From NCBI RefSeq assembly GCF_000003855.2, contig NW_003101674.1:1168734-1232733 (forward strand): a stretch of 64,000 nt of DNA, given 5' to 3'. Shown piece by piece: positions 1 through 12,500 of the stretch; position 1 is the stretch's first letter, and each line of letters opens with the position of its first letter. The notes under the pieces were generated by a model. It did no database searches, had not been told where the DNA came from, and worked only from the letters and a program-made list of their open reading frames with translations. The stretch comes from Blastomyces gilchristii SLH14081 (lineage: Eukaryota > Ascomycota > Eurotiomycetes > Onygenales > Ajellomycetaceae). A program made the position numbers and the translations under genes.

Positions 1-1426
1 CCTGGGCGCCGCCTTTCACATATTATGAATTTATACCCAATCAGGTCTAAATCACAGAATTTAAACGATCATCCCCGCAGTTCGACGCAGTTCCATTTCT
101 TCGACGCGCGGGTATCACTGACAAAACCGCTTCCCCCCGCCCATTTTCTTTGTTGTCCCTCGCCATAAATTTGGGATTCATGCAAAGTCGCGGATGGGAA
201 AGCCGAGCCAGTCAGGTATGAACGTGGGCGCGGCAAGTCTGGGGATGGATCGAGCGAGGGTGACTCTGTGGATTTCTGGAATATCAGCCCCAGCCGTATG
301 CCGTACTGTGGATGATCAACGGACCCGGTGAACCCATTTTGGCTCAGAAGCAGCAAGGGCTCTCAGACCACTTGCAGGGATTGATGGTCCAAAGCCTATC
401 CCCCAGAATACGTGTCTGGACGGTGCTTACCTACCTCCCAACGATGTAATAAAGTGGCCTGGAGAACAGTAGCAAAGCAACCTTTATGATACGTCATAGC
501 AGCATGAGATCCAAAATGATGTAGTTGGGGATCGAACGCTGCTCCGACAGCTGGGGTCCAACCCCCGATGCTTGGCGTGCGAAAACGTTGATCGGACACG
601 CTAGTTACGGAGTAGACAGGATGTTGGGATACTAGGGCACCATCCCTGGACCCCAAGGGCAAACAGTCCACAGAAAGCCCTGAGGCGGGGAATTACCAAT
701 AGCCTCTTCATAGTGCGGTGGTGATAATATATGGTAATAATATATCCACTCCCACATACCCAAGATTACTTCTTGACGCGGAGCCGAGATATTAATCTTC
801 GGAAATACCGCTTCATTTGTTAGAGATCTGCCGTCAAGGTGCTGCCCAACTTTACCACACCCTCCCTTTGGGCCTTATAGACGAAGGGTTGACTGCTATG
901 GATGAAACTGACAACAAACATAAACACACATGGATGTTAGGAAAAGAAGGGAAAATGAAAATGAAAAGGACAAATAAAGTTATATGCAAAAGAGCTAAAA
1001 TCGATATTCTTCAGTCAGAAAACAGGGGATGCACAACAAATTCTGTAAACATCCCGTCTATTGTAATGTACACGCTGTGAATTGCACTCAAAGGAAACGG
1101 GCCGTGTCGATCATAGTGCGGAATGATAATCAGGAAAAAAAAAAGGATATCAACTCCAAGCAACCTGCAAATCATCAGCGATGTAAAAACAATGAAAATA
1201 CACACCAACCCTAGAAATACTTTAACCGTCCCGCCAGGAGAAAACCTAACCCAAAGCCAGTAGAGCCAAAAAAAATTCGAGAGTTAAGCGGTCGCGAACT
1301 TGATATGTGCGCCAAGGAAAGATAAACCAAAAAAAGGGGGAAAAAGGGAATTAATAATGTACAGTACATCATGCCGTTGAAAGAGGGGGGATCAAAACTG
1401 GCACAAAATAGCACAAGTTGATTCGT
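1..1426. other. Intergenic, no gene recognised
   Basis: This left margin holds only short unrelated open frames on both strands, none with a recognisable motif or start context. The part nearest the forkhead stop codon (about 1130-1426) is A- and T-rich and probably contains that gene's 3' untranslated region. I see no tRNA, repeat or transposon here. Confidence 0.6.
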
Positions 1427-2922
1427 TCAATTTAAGTCTACATCATGTGTCGTTAAGACAAGGTTAAATTCATTGCTCTCTGGAAATAAGGGATAGGAAA
1501 AAGAGCTATTGTCGCCCAACCCCGAGTCCGGATGCGTGTCGATCACACTCTGGAGGCCAAAGCTATCCGATGCGAAACCGTTTGAATGGTCAGAAAATAT
1601 CTGGTGAGGGTAATGAAGGTTACGAATCGCAATATTGTCATCCCGGGGTTGGTAGTAACAGCCAGCGACTCCCCTGTTAGCCGTTTGCTCCACATGAGGC
1701 TCCTGGTTAACACGCCTCATTTTGGCATTTCTCTTGGCAGCCTTGCCGCCTTTCGCCCCAGAGCTTTGGCGTTGAGGAGCCGGATGTTCTGATTTTGAAG
1801 ACTTTTTGTGTGTCCCCAATTTTCGGTATCTTGTCGTTGACTGCACTCCGTTTTGGAGAGCTTCTTTGGTAAGGACCCATACATTCGCCGTTTTCTTTGG
1901 GGTTCCATCAGGAGATGAGGTATCTTTCACACCCTCGAATGCCTATGATAGAGTCAGTAAGTAAGAAGATATTTGAAAGGTATGAGGGCAAAACACAGGG
2001 GGAGTAAACTTACCGCATTCATTGAAAGGTTATGCCTTATGCTGTTCTGCCAGCCTTTCGAATCCGAATTCCTTGCCTTCTTCGTGTTCTTTTCGAACCA
2101 TTCGTAAATCTCTTTCAGAGCCATCTTATTGTCAGGAACAGACTGAAGTGCTCGCCATATCAGTTTGGAGTAGGGCTCATCCGACTTTTCATCATCAGTC
2201 TCTCCACCGGACAAATTGTGGCCTGTGGAAGCCGTCGTGGCCTCTGGACTAAACTGCACATTACTAGACCTTTCCGATGGGCTAGACACGCGCGAAGGCT
2301 CTGGCGACCATGGAAAACCAGTGGCCCCTAGGTTCGGACTTAAGCGCTCCATTGATGGCTCCCGTAGATGGGAGAACGTAAATTGCTGACGCGATGGTGC
2401 TTGCTGTTCATCATGAAATTGGAGGGGTAAAATGGGAATATTCTCTCCATAGGCTGGTGAAAGCTCGGGATATGACGGCGACTGGCAGAAGTTTTCACTA
2501 CCAGCTGCCGCACGGTTCTGGCTGAACCTGGAGGCAGTCAGTGGTGACTCAGTCGTAGTATTTTCAACTAGAAGACTGTAGCTTCTAGAATCGAGATTGC
2601 AAGCGTAATTAGTGTAATTGGAGTCAGGGGTAAAACTCGGAGCCATGGCGAGCGGGCATGGATGCTGGAGTAGAGCCGATGGACTTTGAACCGGTTTTGG
2701 ATGTCGCGGAAAATTCGGATCTAGGTGCGACAAGTCGTTATAATTTGATACCGAATTAGAACATGATGAAGAATTAACGAAGTCTCTAGGCCGGGCGGTG
2801 TCGGTGAAGGACACAGACTGCTCCAGTGGAGGCGTCCTATAGACCGGAGTAGTCTCAAAGAGAGGATATTGTGCCCCTGGACTTCGCGGTTCGAAATGAT
2901 GGTAATCACTGTAGTTTCTCAT
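1427..2922 (-). CDS. Forkhead-type transcription factor
   Basis: Nuclear DNA-binding regulator of the forkhead/winged-helix class. Two exons, 2014-2922 and 1427-1942, joined over a 71-base intron with GTAAGT donor and TAG acceptor in phase 0, give about 474 residues. The join falls inside the DNA-binding domain: residues about 246-303 carry helix 1 (PYSKLIWRALQS) and the recognition helix motif WQNSIRHNLSMNA, and the second exon continues with AFEGV and ANVWVLTKEAL. The rest is low in complexity, rich in Ser, Pro and Asn, as expected of a disordered regulatory N-terminus. A basic patch (KKSSKSEHPAPQRQ) follows the domain and may be the nuclear localisation signal. It is transcribed in the same direction as Cactin, 1.26 kb upstream. 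I cannot assign it to a named fungal forkhead subfamily. Confidence 0.88.
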
Positions 2923-4182
2923 TGTGGCGTTCTTTCTTTGATTAAAGCTAACCTAACAATTTAATTCGCATGTCTTAAATGATGATGAAGTCAGCGGGGT
3001 CAATGGGTCTCGGAAAGGTGTGAGTATTAACTGTTGGACTTCTAGAAACAGACTCTGTGAGACAAAGATATGGAGAACAGCAGCGCATTTCCGGAAAGAG
3101 GATTCAGGCAGCCCAATGCATAGTTAAACCTATTAATACTTGCTTGTGCCAGCGCATATAGTTAGAGCAACTTTGTTGCAGACAACCTGTACAAATAGGC
3201 TCCCTAAGGCAAACAAAGCACGGACTATGATAAATATGAGAGACCATGGCAATCATACTTTCCTGAGAAGCAAACGTTTGTGGAACATGCTGCAGGGCCA
3301 ATTAATGCCCAGGAATCGCCAAGATTTAGATTTTTGAAATGTGTCAAGCAAGCAAGCAAGCTCGCTCGGTAATCAGTCGCATTGGTTGCAAAACGGGTAC
3401 GTGCCGGAGCTGCCCTGTCAATAGTTGCTTTTGATAAGAAATATAGGAATGGTAACCTGTGGCCGATCACTGACGATCTGGAAGAGCGCCTGAAGCTAGG
3501 ATTTGGCTGGGATTGGTCTTGAAGGAAAATCATTATCTGTCAAGCAAACCAAAATATATTTATTGTTCTGCCTTCCTCATCTTCGTTTTTCTTTTTGCCC
3601 CTAAAACAAAATCTGGTTATCCTAATGGTTGATTCACCGAAGAGTCCTCAAACTCTTTTGTAGCTGGACTGTCACCGGGAAATCGACCATGCATGCATCA
3701 CGTCCTTTATGAACTCAGCATGGCTCAGAAATACAGGTTTCTAATTGAAATATGTGATATCTCAAATTTCCTATTGGCTGATGACCACATGAGATCTGGG
3801 GAGTTATGTGGCACAGAAGCCTCAACCGTTCTTGTTTATAAATGGTAGACAAGCCCCACGACCTGACAGCATCGCGTGGTTGGGTATAAATTCCGACAGG
3901 AGCTGAGTGGGTCATCAAATATTTCGTGTCACATTCAACCAGAGAATAGTAACATTATGCGTTATCGTCATAACAATGGCTTGTAATGCCTGGCCCGATA
4001 AAGCTGAATTCTTCGACATTTAGCAGCACAACCCAGGTAAGTGACCCGCCGTAGCTTCCACCACTTCCTCCAACAGCATCTTATGACCCATGTGGGACCC
4101 AGACTTACAGAACGGCAGGTCTGTGTAACGAGAAATGTCATACTCATAGTTCTGCATCCCCAATCGTGGCATAACGAAACGA
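2923..4182. promoter_or_regulatory. Upstream region of the forkhead gene
   Basis: About 1.26 kb between the forkhead start codon and the Cactin stop codon. It must contain the forkhead promoter and the Cactin 3' end. Short open frames on both strands lack recognisable domains. No repeat or RNA gene was seen. Confidence 0.5.
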
Positions 4183-6097
4183 TCATTTGCGGTAATATAT
4201 CTACAAAATCCATGTTAGTTCGGTACATGTAAGCGAAATGGGGATCTAACTCTCATACCTTTTTGAACTGAAAATGAAGTTGAAGAATTCCCTAGGAAGA
4301 GTTAATATTGGACTAAACTCGTAGGTAGTAAATGCCACGCTCAGTTATTCATACCTTGTCAAAACTGCTCTTAAAACCTCTTTCTCTCTTTGCGCTGTAA
4401 TCCCATTCCTTGTCCACTATCCGAAACGCCAAGTCTTCGTAAGGAGGACCAGCAATGAATCGAATAAGACATGTATCCTCTTCGCCAGCTGGGGCAAATG
4501 ACTGGCCACGTTTCCTGCCGTTTTCCCGCTCTATTTTGTAGGTCGGAGCCTTGGTTTTATCGATCAGGTCGGGGTAGAATATGTTAAATTTATACCCTTG
4601 AACAACCTTCGGAGGTGGGTTATCGTAATCGTAGTGTGTTTGATTATATTTATTCCACTCATAACCCATCTGGACGCGATTGAAATATCTCGGTTTGCGA
4701 GGCCGGTACTTGTTGGCCCATGTTGGCTTCGCAGCTGTACTCACAGCTTCTTCGCCAGCGAAAATTTCCTCATTCTCGCTGACTCCTCTTGCCACTTCTC
4801 GTTCGTACAACGCTCTTGTTGCCTGGGAGAAATCTTCATTCGGAATCGCCGCAAACCGGGATGCAAAATGAGCTGTAGAAATATCTACAGAAGGGGCGGT
4901 AACTAGTGTTGACATTTTCTCTATAGCGCGGTGTCGCAGAGGGACAAATCCCATTTTTAGGATCTTTTGGCGATCAAGAGCCTATTATAGTGTTAGATAC
5001 GATCCATGGGATAAGATCTAAAGCGGTTTGAACGTACCACCTTGCTTAAAAGCGCTTCTTCATCTAGAATATCGAGACTTTTATCTTGTGCTCCTAGGTG
5101 CAAAAGGGGTTCAGGGTCAAGGTCTAAAACAGTTTCCTTGTTCAGGATATCGCTCGGCAGCAGGCCACTACTTGCCACCAAAAGAGGCGCCAACGGTGCA
5201 AGTTTCTTCTGTACAGCTACCGCTTCTTCCTTTTGCTGGTTCCGAAGCCCGCTGATGCGGCCATCAATGACAGCTTGATAGACCTTTTTCAGTTTCGCAC
5301 GAGCTTTCCAAACAGTCAAGCTTCTCAAGAGCTGCTCCCAGTAATCCGTGTCGATGGGGTCTTTGGAATCTAGTTTCCGCCGAATTTGGATTTCCAGTGT
5401 TTCTAGCTCTTCGTAAGACTTCGGGCCAAGAAGCCTGTTGATATCATCAGCGACAGAATTCATGGCTCGACCTTCCGGACCGAATGGCTGTGACTTCTGT
5501 CTGCGGTCTTCACACACTATTTTCATTGTCTATAGGAAAGTCAGCCTCCTACCATAACAACACCGACCAAATGCGATAACAAACCTTCCAAAAATCCCTA
5601 TTCTTGGGATGCTTCTCCAGTGTCAAAAAAGTATCGATATCTGTCTCGAGGTCGCGTAGTTGATCTGGTAATAAACCTTCGAACACACCTTCTGGATCGA
5701 TTAGATCAAGTTCGGAAGTTGCTATTTCATCATCCAAGGGATTCCTCGTGGGATCTATAACTCGGAGAGTAATCGTAAGCCAGTCAATTGGCTTTGCGCG
5801 TCCTTCCTTCACCCGTATCTCTGCCTTCTTCTTTGCCTGCCTTAATACAAAATCATCCTCTTGGGCCACCCATTCTCGCATTTTTTCATCTTCTTGGAGC
5901 TGGTTCAACTGAGTCTGTTCTTTCATGCTCCGCGGATACCGCCCAGACGCACCGCTGTGAGGGAGGGTTCGAGAACGGCCATTCGCCGTGCTGGCTCCGT
6001 CCGATTGGCGAGAGAATTTCTCAGGGCGGCGCCACGACGACGGGGAGCGCGATCTGCTCCTCTTGGAACCAGTTCTATCGGGGACTCTGAATGACAT
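4183..6097 (-). CDS. Splicing factor Cactin
   Basis: Homologue of Cactin (Cay1 in fission yeast), a spliceosome-associated nuclear protein. Five exons, 5585-6097, 5038-5529, 4355-4981, 4259-4291 and 4183-4200, all join in phase 0 and give 560 residues. The start is the ATG before SFRVPDRTGSKRSRSRS, which opens an Arg/Ser-rich N-terminus typical of splicing proteins. A charged middle domain follows (DEKMREWVAQEDDFVLRQ, then FWKTMKIVCEDRRQK). The C-terminal Cactin domain is clear: RFIAGPPYEDLAFRIVDKEW and the terminal GILQLHFQFKKIYYRK. The last two coding exons are only 33 and 18 bases long, yet they encode the most conserved end of the family, so I consider the structure reliable. The second donor could be GTACGT or GTGGTA, one codon apart. 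It is divergent from XLF across 308 bases. Confidence 0.93.
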
Positions 6098-6405
6098 TTT
6101 TGGAGTTTGTCGTATATGTTTGATTGTTGAGGTGGAGAGGAGACGACGCCACACGGTGATCAACTTTGGACTGGTTCCAGTCGGTTGAGCTTAACCTAGC
6201 TGGGAAGGTTAGCCGAGTTCGGGAAACCTTCCATACGTAACAGAACTAGTTAAGCCATCGCCTTGAGATCTGATCTGCCTGCGATGCCTAGATGTTTGGA
6301 ACAACCTCAGAAACAATCTAAAGATGATGCTGGTTTTATTTTCTTCACATAAACCTTCTATTCAGTACATTTCACAGCTAAGTAAATTTTGTTCAGACTG
6401 AAAAT
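6098..6405. promoter_or_regulatory. Divergent promoter between Cactin and XLF
   Basis: A 308-base gap separates two start codons pointing away from each other. It must hold both 5' leaders and core promoters. No clear TATA box or palindromic operator stands out. A pyrimidine-rich stretch ('ttttattttcttcacat') lies about 75 bases before the XLF start. Confidence 0.6.
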
Positions 6406-8533
6406 ATGTCAAAGTGGTCGAAACTCCAGCTTCCATGTGGCAACCCTACTCCTCCTCTTCTCTATAAGTACCTTACCAGCAATCTGGGGTGTGAGATTTT
6501 CGTGACAGACTTGGCCTATGTATGGTCCGAAAGCCTGACCCGCAAAGAAATCCACAATAACGCGTCCAAGTATAATACGAGCATCGATCCGAGCGAGGAT
6601 GATGAACAATATTTTGTTCTCCTACAGAAAATTTCAGACGCGTTACGAGGGTCCAAGGACAGTTCATTGTCGCTAGCAAGTGAGACGGGAGGCAATGAGC
6701 TCAAACTCAGTACATCAACAAAGCTACCAGCTCCGTTGGACCCGCTACGGTGGACGTTTACCCTCTCGCAACAGTCACCAAATGCTTTGACTAAACACAT
6801 CCTCCTACCAATTTTAAAAGGGGAGGTGAACCATGACACCCGCATCATGTCGCTAATAGGGCAAGTGAAGCAAAAAGATTGGGCTCTCAGCAAATTATTT
6901 GACAAAATAGAGTCGTCTGGCGTCGACCTGAGCACCGTATTTCCTGGCATGGGAGGAGTGCGACTCTCTCGGAAGGATTCCGTATATTCTCAAGCGTCCA
7001 AGCTTATTAAAGGAGTTGCACCATTCGATGAAGAATTATGGAATAATGAATACCAAGCTAAAGATGCTGACTACAACCTGGGTGTCCATATTGCGAGTGA
7101 ATTGTCGCTCTCATTCTCATCTATTGATCGACAGAGTGATGGCATCGCCCCTGAGAACTGGTGGAACAAGCTAGCTGCAGGTCTCGCTGACAAGCCTCGT
7201 CAAGCAGCGAGAAAGGACAAGTACCAAGAGGAACGTGCATCAAAAATACGGCTGCCTCCAGTAGAAAAAGAAGAGGTTACGGAAAGTGACGACGATGAAT
7301 TTCAGGTCAGATAAACTTCCCAAGTTCTTATCCAAATGATTCGTATTAAAACTTGCATATTAGACTATGGAAACTCCACCGAGGCTGAAAAGCCGCAGGC
7401 GTAAAAAGTCTGAAAACAATACCCCCCACAAGTCTACCATGCCCACAGGGAAGAGACGTATCGACTCAGATGGAGATTCTACAGAAGGAAGCCCTTCACT
7501 TTCCCTAGGCTCTAAAAGCAGGAAACATACAGGAGATGTAGCAGACCACTCCAAACAGAAGAAATCACGAGCATCAAATTCCTCTGAAGCAACTGCTTCT
7601 GAAGAAGACGGGCAAGATGATACTCAACCAGGGCCAAACCGCAGACCAAAGGGCCTTGGGACTATTTGCGGTAGACAGCTCGTAAGACGAAAAAATTCCC
7701 CAATGGAATCAGCAGAATCCACAGAATCTGAAGCCCAACCTGAAGCAGCAGCTAAACCAAAATCAACCACAAAAGCCAAGGGAAGTCTTGGGACCATCGC
7801 CGGGAAGAAAAAGTCAGAGAAACCGCGTCAGGAAACGCCGATCGAATCAACAGCATCAGATCTTTCTGACGCTCCGGGGACAGCATCAAGTCCAAAGCTA
7901 ACGAAGGAAGCTGCCGACACTAACGATATGCCCACAGAATCGGAAAATGACACCGACAGCTCGGTCTCACGACCAGCTGAGCAAGAACTACCAAAAGCCA
8001 GCCAACGGAAATCCTCCCCTCCGTTAAAAGCACAACCTAAATCTGGTGGCATGGGGGTAATTGGTCAGATCGGCGGTAGAAAGAAGAAGGACGAGCAGAC
8101 CTCACCTACAGATCACCCTGAAACTCCGAAATTAGGAACGCTAAACCACGATAATGATGAGGACGGCGATGAAATGGAAACATCGCCAGCGACCCACCAG
8201 ACAGCAAAACTTAGACACTCAAGTGGCAAGCTAGGAATGATCGGTGGCCGTGGCAAGCCAGCCGCTTCGACGTCACAGAAGGAATCCTCACCAGATCGAA
8301 GGATGCCTCAATTGTCACCGCCACCTAGATATGGAACAGCCACAAGAACCTCAGAACAACCACTAGCACCGGAGCTGGGTGAAAAAGTGGAAATCAAACA
8401 GGAAGCAAAGGAAGAGACCCCAGAGGAGCGAGCAAATCGGAAAAGAGCAGAACTGAGGAAGCAGTTGGAAGCGAGGAATAAAGGTGTAGGTACTGGTGGT
8501 GGAGGACCAGCGAAGAAAAAGAGACGATTCTGA
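6406..8533 (+). CDS. XLF/Nej1-like non-homologous end-joining factor
   Basis: DNA double-strand-break repair factor that works with Ku and the DNA ligase IV complex in the nucleus. Two exons, 6406-7305 and 7364-8533, joined in phase 0 over a 58-base intron (donor GTCAGA, acceptor TAG), give 689 residues. Residues about 1-235 form the XLF head and coiled-coil region: the start WSKLQLPCGNPTPPLLYKYL is typical of the family. The intron carries an in-frame stop soon after the donor, so without splicing the frame would split into two proteins of 302 and 388 residues. The second exon is a long charged disordered tail with four LG(T/V/M)I-G-(R/K) repeats, and it ends in a basic cluster plus phenylalanine (PAKKKRRF), resembling the Ku-binding motif at the end of animal XLF. 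The join is inferred from phase and splice signals; the donor is weak. Confidence 0.82.
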
Positions 8534-9529
8534 AGTAGGTCCCGGGCTAAGATGTGTGATTCGAACGGAAGATAAGCTGCAGGCAAGCCTTTAGCAGTAA
8601 TCTCAATCGGACATTTATACTTGGGTATTTTAAGTCTGTTCTCAGTTTATGTATTACCCCTTGTTGCAAATCGAAAAATATCCCTTTTTTTCATTTTTAT
8701 ACACTGCAATCTCACATCCCATTCTATTTTAATTAATGAAAGGGCCACTCTACTCCCCGCCGGCTTCACTAAGGCTTCGCGGTCATTCTTCCTGTCTACG
8801 TGTGCGAAGCATAGTATAGATCGCCAGATGCCTCCCTCCCTGTTGCCTGAAATAATTATAAAAGGAGGGGCGAATTATGGTGGTGCAGCATAGCAGATAC
8901 GCTCCCCCCACAATTTAATGCAGGAATCCACCGGGAGATCTGACGTTTAACACGCACCTCTTTAGGTACAGCAGTTAATAGGCGGGTAGTAGAAGGAACA
9001 CTTTAACCCTGATAAATTACATTTTTACCTATAGATACATCAACCAACGAACTATGGCCCTCCTCCCCCTTTAATAACCATGCTACGCAGATGGACAGAA
9101 AACACACTAAAATACATTCCCAAAATCTGCCAACCATCTTGCAAGCCCGCGTGGAATATTGCAAGACATCAAATGTAGAGGTCCAAAAAAAGCCTAAGGG
9201 AATGGAAAAGGAAACTGCAAGGGCTAATAATGCCTTGCCAGTTCCCCAAAAAACATAACAAATAATAACAAACAAGCAAACGAAAGGTGAAAGCCCAAGG
9301 CATCCCATGTTATATAGGGTAGTTTAATCCCCTTCAACCCCTAACCGCCCATGCTGTGCACGGTGCCTGGACCGTCTGATATGCCACGCTAAAGGAATAA
9401 CTTAAACTATGAGGCAAGAACGAAAAGAGAAAAGGGTATTTGGCAGATGTGCAATCCGGCAAGACAAGAAGAACAAAAAGCTTAAAATTAAATTAAATTA
9501 AATTAAAAAAAATTAAAAAATAAAAAATT
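8534..9529. other. Convergent 3' region between XLF and rtc1
   Basis: About 1 kb between two facing stop codons, so it should contain both 3' untranslated regions and polyadenylation sites. Next to the rtc1 stop is a run of AAATT-type repeats (9484-9528). No coding sequence recognised. Confidence 0.55.
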
Positions 9530-12500
9530 CTAGGGTTGCTTCGTCGTCAACGAAGTTTCAGATATCGAATGTCGATGGTAAATCGGCTGAGGTCCAGGTC
9601 CAGGTCCAGCTCCACTTCCAACCCCCCGTCCCTTAAAGTTCGGCGGGTGGCCTCCTTGCTCACTCGGGGTGACCAACCTGACTTTCTTCGGGGACATCAA
9701 CGCAGTTGGAACCATGCCGCCACTAGCTACATGGGGGCCTGTGACCGCTGCTAGAGTCGTGGAAGCAGACGACGTTGTTGCTGCTGGCGTCGCTGAATTT
9801 GCTGTTGTGGCCATACCCAGCATCCCACGTACCCGCTCCACAGCCTTGCTTTCACCAGCAGTCCACGAGTCCCGCTTCGCAAAGTTCCGACTCAATTGCC
9901 GTCCAGATAAAGTATCCCTTACCCGCTTGCGTTCGTCAACAAGGGAGGAGCGATTCTGTTGACGCCGTGGACCTGGTCCACAATCGTGAAGACACCCTGG
10001 TGTCGCGCATCCGCCCTCGCTCATGGAAATGTCGTTTAGCCAGACATTTTGACATGCTGCGTGGCCACCATGGCCGCACCCTTGGCACCAGGCCCAGAGT
10101 GCGGTGCCGTGAGGGCGGTAGGCGGTGTGAATGTCACTGCCAACTGTGCAGTCATCCCTATCTTGAGAAGACTTATCTGAGGAGGTAGAGAATGGTGCAA
10201 ATGGGGCAGAAGCCTGTAGAGTCCATTCCATAGGAGGGTCTCGGCTCATGCATATTGTACACGGCGGCTGCGGAGTATTGCATCGATGACATCGCTGATT
10301 ATCCCGCCCCGGGTTCTCGTAAGGCTTTTTGCATTCGAAACAGTACACATTGATAAATGTATCTTGCTGCGCATAATCATAAACAGAGGGATAGTCAGGG
10401 ACACATAGTAGTCGAAGTTCTGCTGCTTCAACAAACATCCCCTGCCTAAGAAGTTGTTCATTATAAGATTTGAAAATAAGATCACGCTCCTCATATGGTA
10501 GAATCTCATCGATTGAGGAATAGAGCAAATGCATTTTGTGCAACAAATGAGCAGCTGATTGTATGTCGACTAGTGAGCTTGAGTAGTAATATTTAAGAGC
10601 TTCTTTGATAATATTCCTTGCACTCCATGGTAGGTTGTCAGCTTCGTCAGGGGCGAGAGGGAGCACGACACCATCTTCCTCAGAGCTTCTAAGAAGGCAA
10701 TATGTAGACTGATCTCGATGTTCGGGTGCGGGCCTTCCTGGAGAAGGAGGACCTTGTGGTGTGTGTCGATGTGATTGATCCCTTACAACGGAGGTTTCTG
10801 CAAGGAAGGGTAGAGGGCTAAGGGGTCGCTCAAGATAAACAGTGTTGGACACCGACGGTGAACTAACAAGTGACGAGTCATCTGAAGAATGAATATTATG
10901 AGCTTTCTGAAGGACCGATTCGGGAGGGGACCCGACTTCAAGTTCGTTTATTCTTCCCAATGAGCTCCCAGCCGCAGCTGCCCAGTCACCCGAATCCTTT
11001 CGAGAGGATTCCTCTGGTTTTGAATGTGGCGAATATGATTCACCCATAGATTTGGCTCTTTGGGAGCTATCGGTGGATGCAGAAAACATCGAAAAGCTTT
11101 CCGCAGAATCGTGACGTGTGTATGAAACAGGCGGACGGGCTCTGGCAGGATGGTCATGTGAAGGAGGGTCAAGCGACAGGATCCTCTTCGGAAATGACTT
11201 GTAATCTCGCAGAGCTGCCCTCTTTTCCTCTACTTTTTGATCATAATCTTCCTCTTCAAGATCGCGGCTTCCATATGTGGGAAGATCGTGCAAACGCCAG
11301 TTTGCTCCCCCAGCAATTGCACGAGGTGCGGACCGGCCCTCGGTGAATAGGTCTGTCATGTTTAATTCTCGCCTAGACAAGCGATCTGGTGATAAGCTCC
11401 TAGGCGACCCTTGTACCTTGACTACTGTAGCTCGACGCTCGGGATTATTGCTCGTTGGTTCGACTTCAACATCTGAAGCATCTGGTGAATGTCTCTGTTT
11501 CGCAGCCCCATGTCCACTGGAGCTTAACACGGATGGTGGTAGGGGTTGGATGTTATCAAACTCGTGATCAGAATCCGAGCCCCGGTAACTGTCGCCGTTG
11601 TTCTCCTCGATGCGAGGAGAGTCCGGCAAGGGCTTAGCGAGAGGGGTTGTCATGTTTGATGTGCTTTCATGATCTGTCGGTGCACGTGGGGAACCCTCCG
11701 TTTCTATGACGCCTTTGAACAGGCGACTTTTAAGCTTATCAGGAATAGGTTCTTCCAAAGTTTGCGACTTCTCAAGAGCATTGTCATGATCTGATATTTT
11801 CGATTTCGTGCTCTCTTTTTTTTTCTTCGGAGTGGACGCACGGCGCTCTGCTCTAACCTTAAGCTCTTGAGCAACCACGTATTGGATGATCCTCCATGTT
11901 TGAGCGAGCCTGTATAACGAGACGTCCTCTGCACGATCGGCATTGTTAACAAGGCTTATGTGCAGGCTCTCCAGTGAGCTCGACGAAGAACCCTTGCTAT
12001 CAGAACTCTCCATTAGAGATGAATAGTGCTTAGCAAGATATCTAAATGTCTCCGGGTCGAATGTCGCACCGGGAACACTGCCCATAGCTCCAATCTGACT
12101 CGGCTCAAAAATACCACTATGTGCAATGGCTTTTTCAAGAGATATAACGGCAGGACTGTCTTCTGACATCGGAGAAGTTCCACTCAATGACTTGGAGCTT
12201 CTAGCATAAGCACTTTTGTTGGTTCTTCTCCTCAACGAAGAAAGAGCAGACTCATCTAGCGCATCATCTGTCAGGCTGAGGCTGGCTGTCCCTTTTTCGC
12301 TGCTACTTGGCTTTCCTGACTTGAGGCCTAAAAATTCCGCTGGACCTAAGCTCATGTTCAATCCCCGCCTTGATGGGTGTTTGTGATTCACAGCGATAAT
12401 GTCTCCGTTTGGACTCCATGCTGCAGAACAAGGTTTCCGGCGCTGAATCACCTGGGGTGCAAATTTGATGTCTGTTTGGGTGAAATTGCCATCGCCGTCT

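Noticed and set aside
7367..8533. A separate 388-residue gene beginning at the ATG at 7367
   Set aside because: The upstream XLF frame stops just after a possible GT donor, and a TAG acceptor precedes this ATG in matching phase. One spliced gene explains both and ends in a Ku-binding-like motif.
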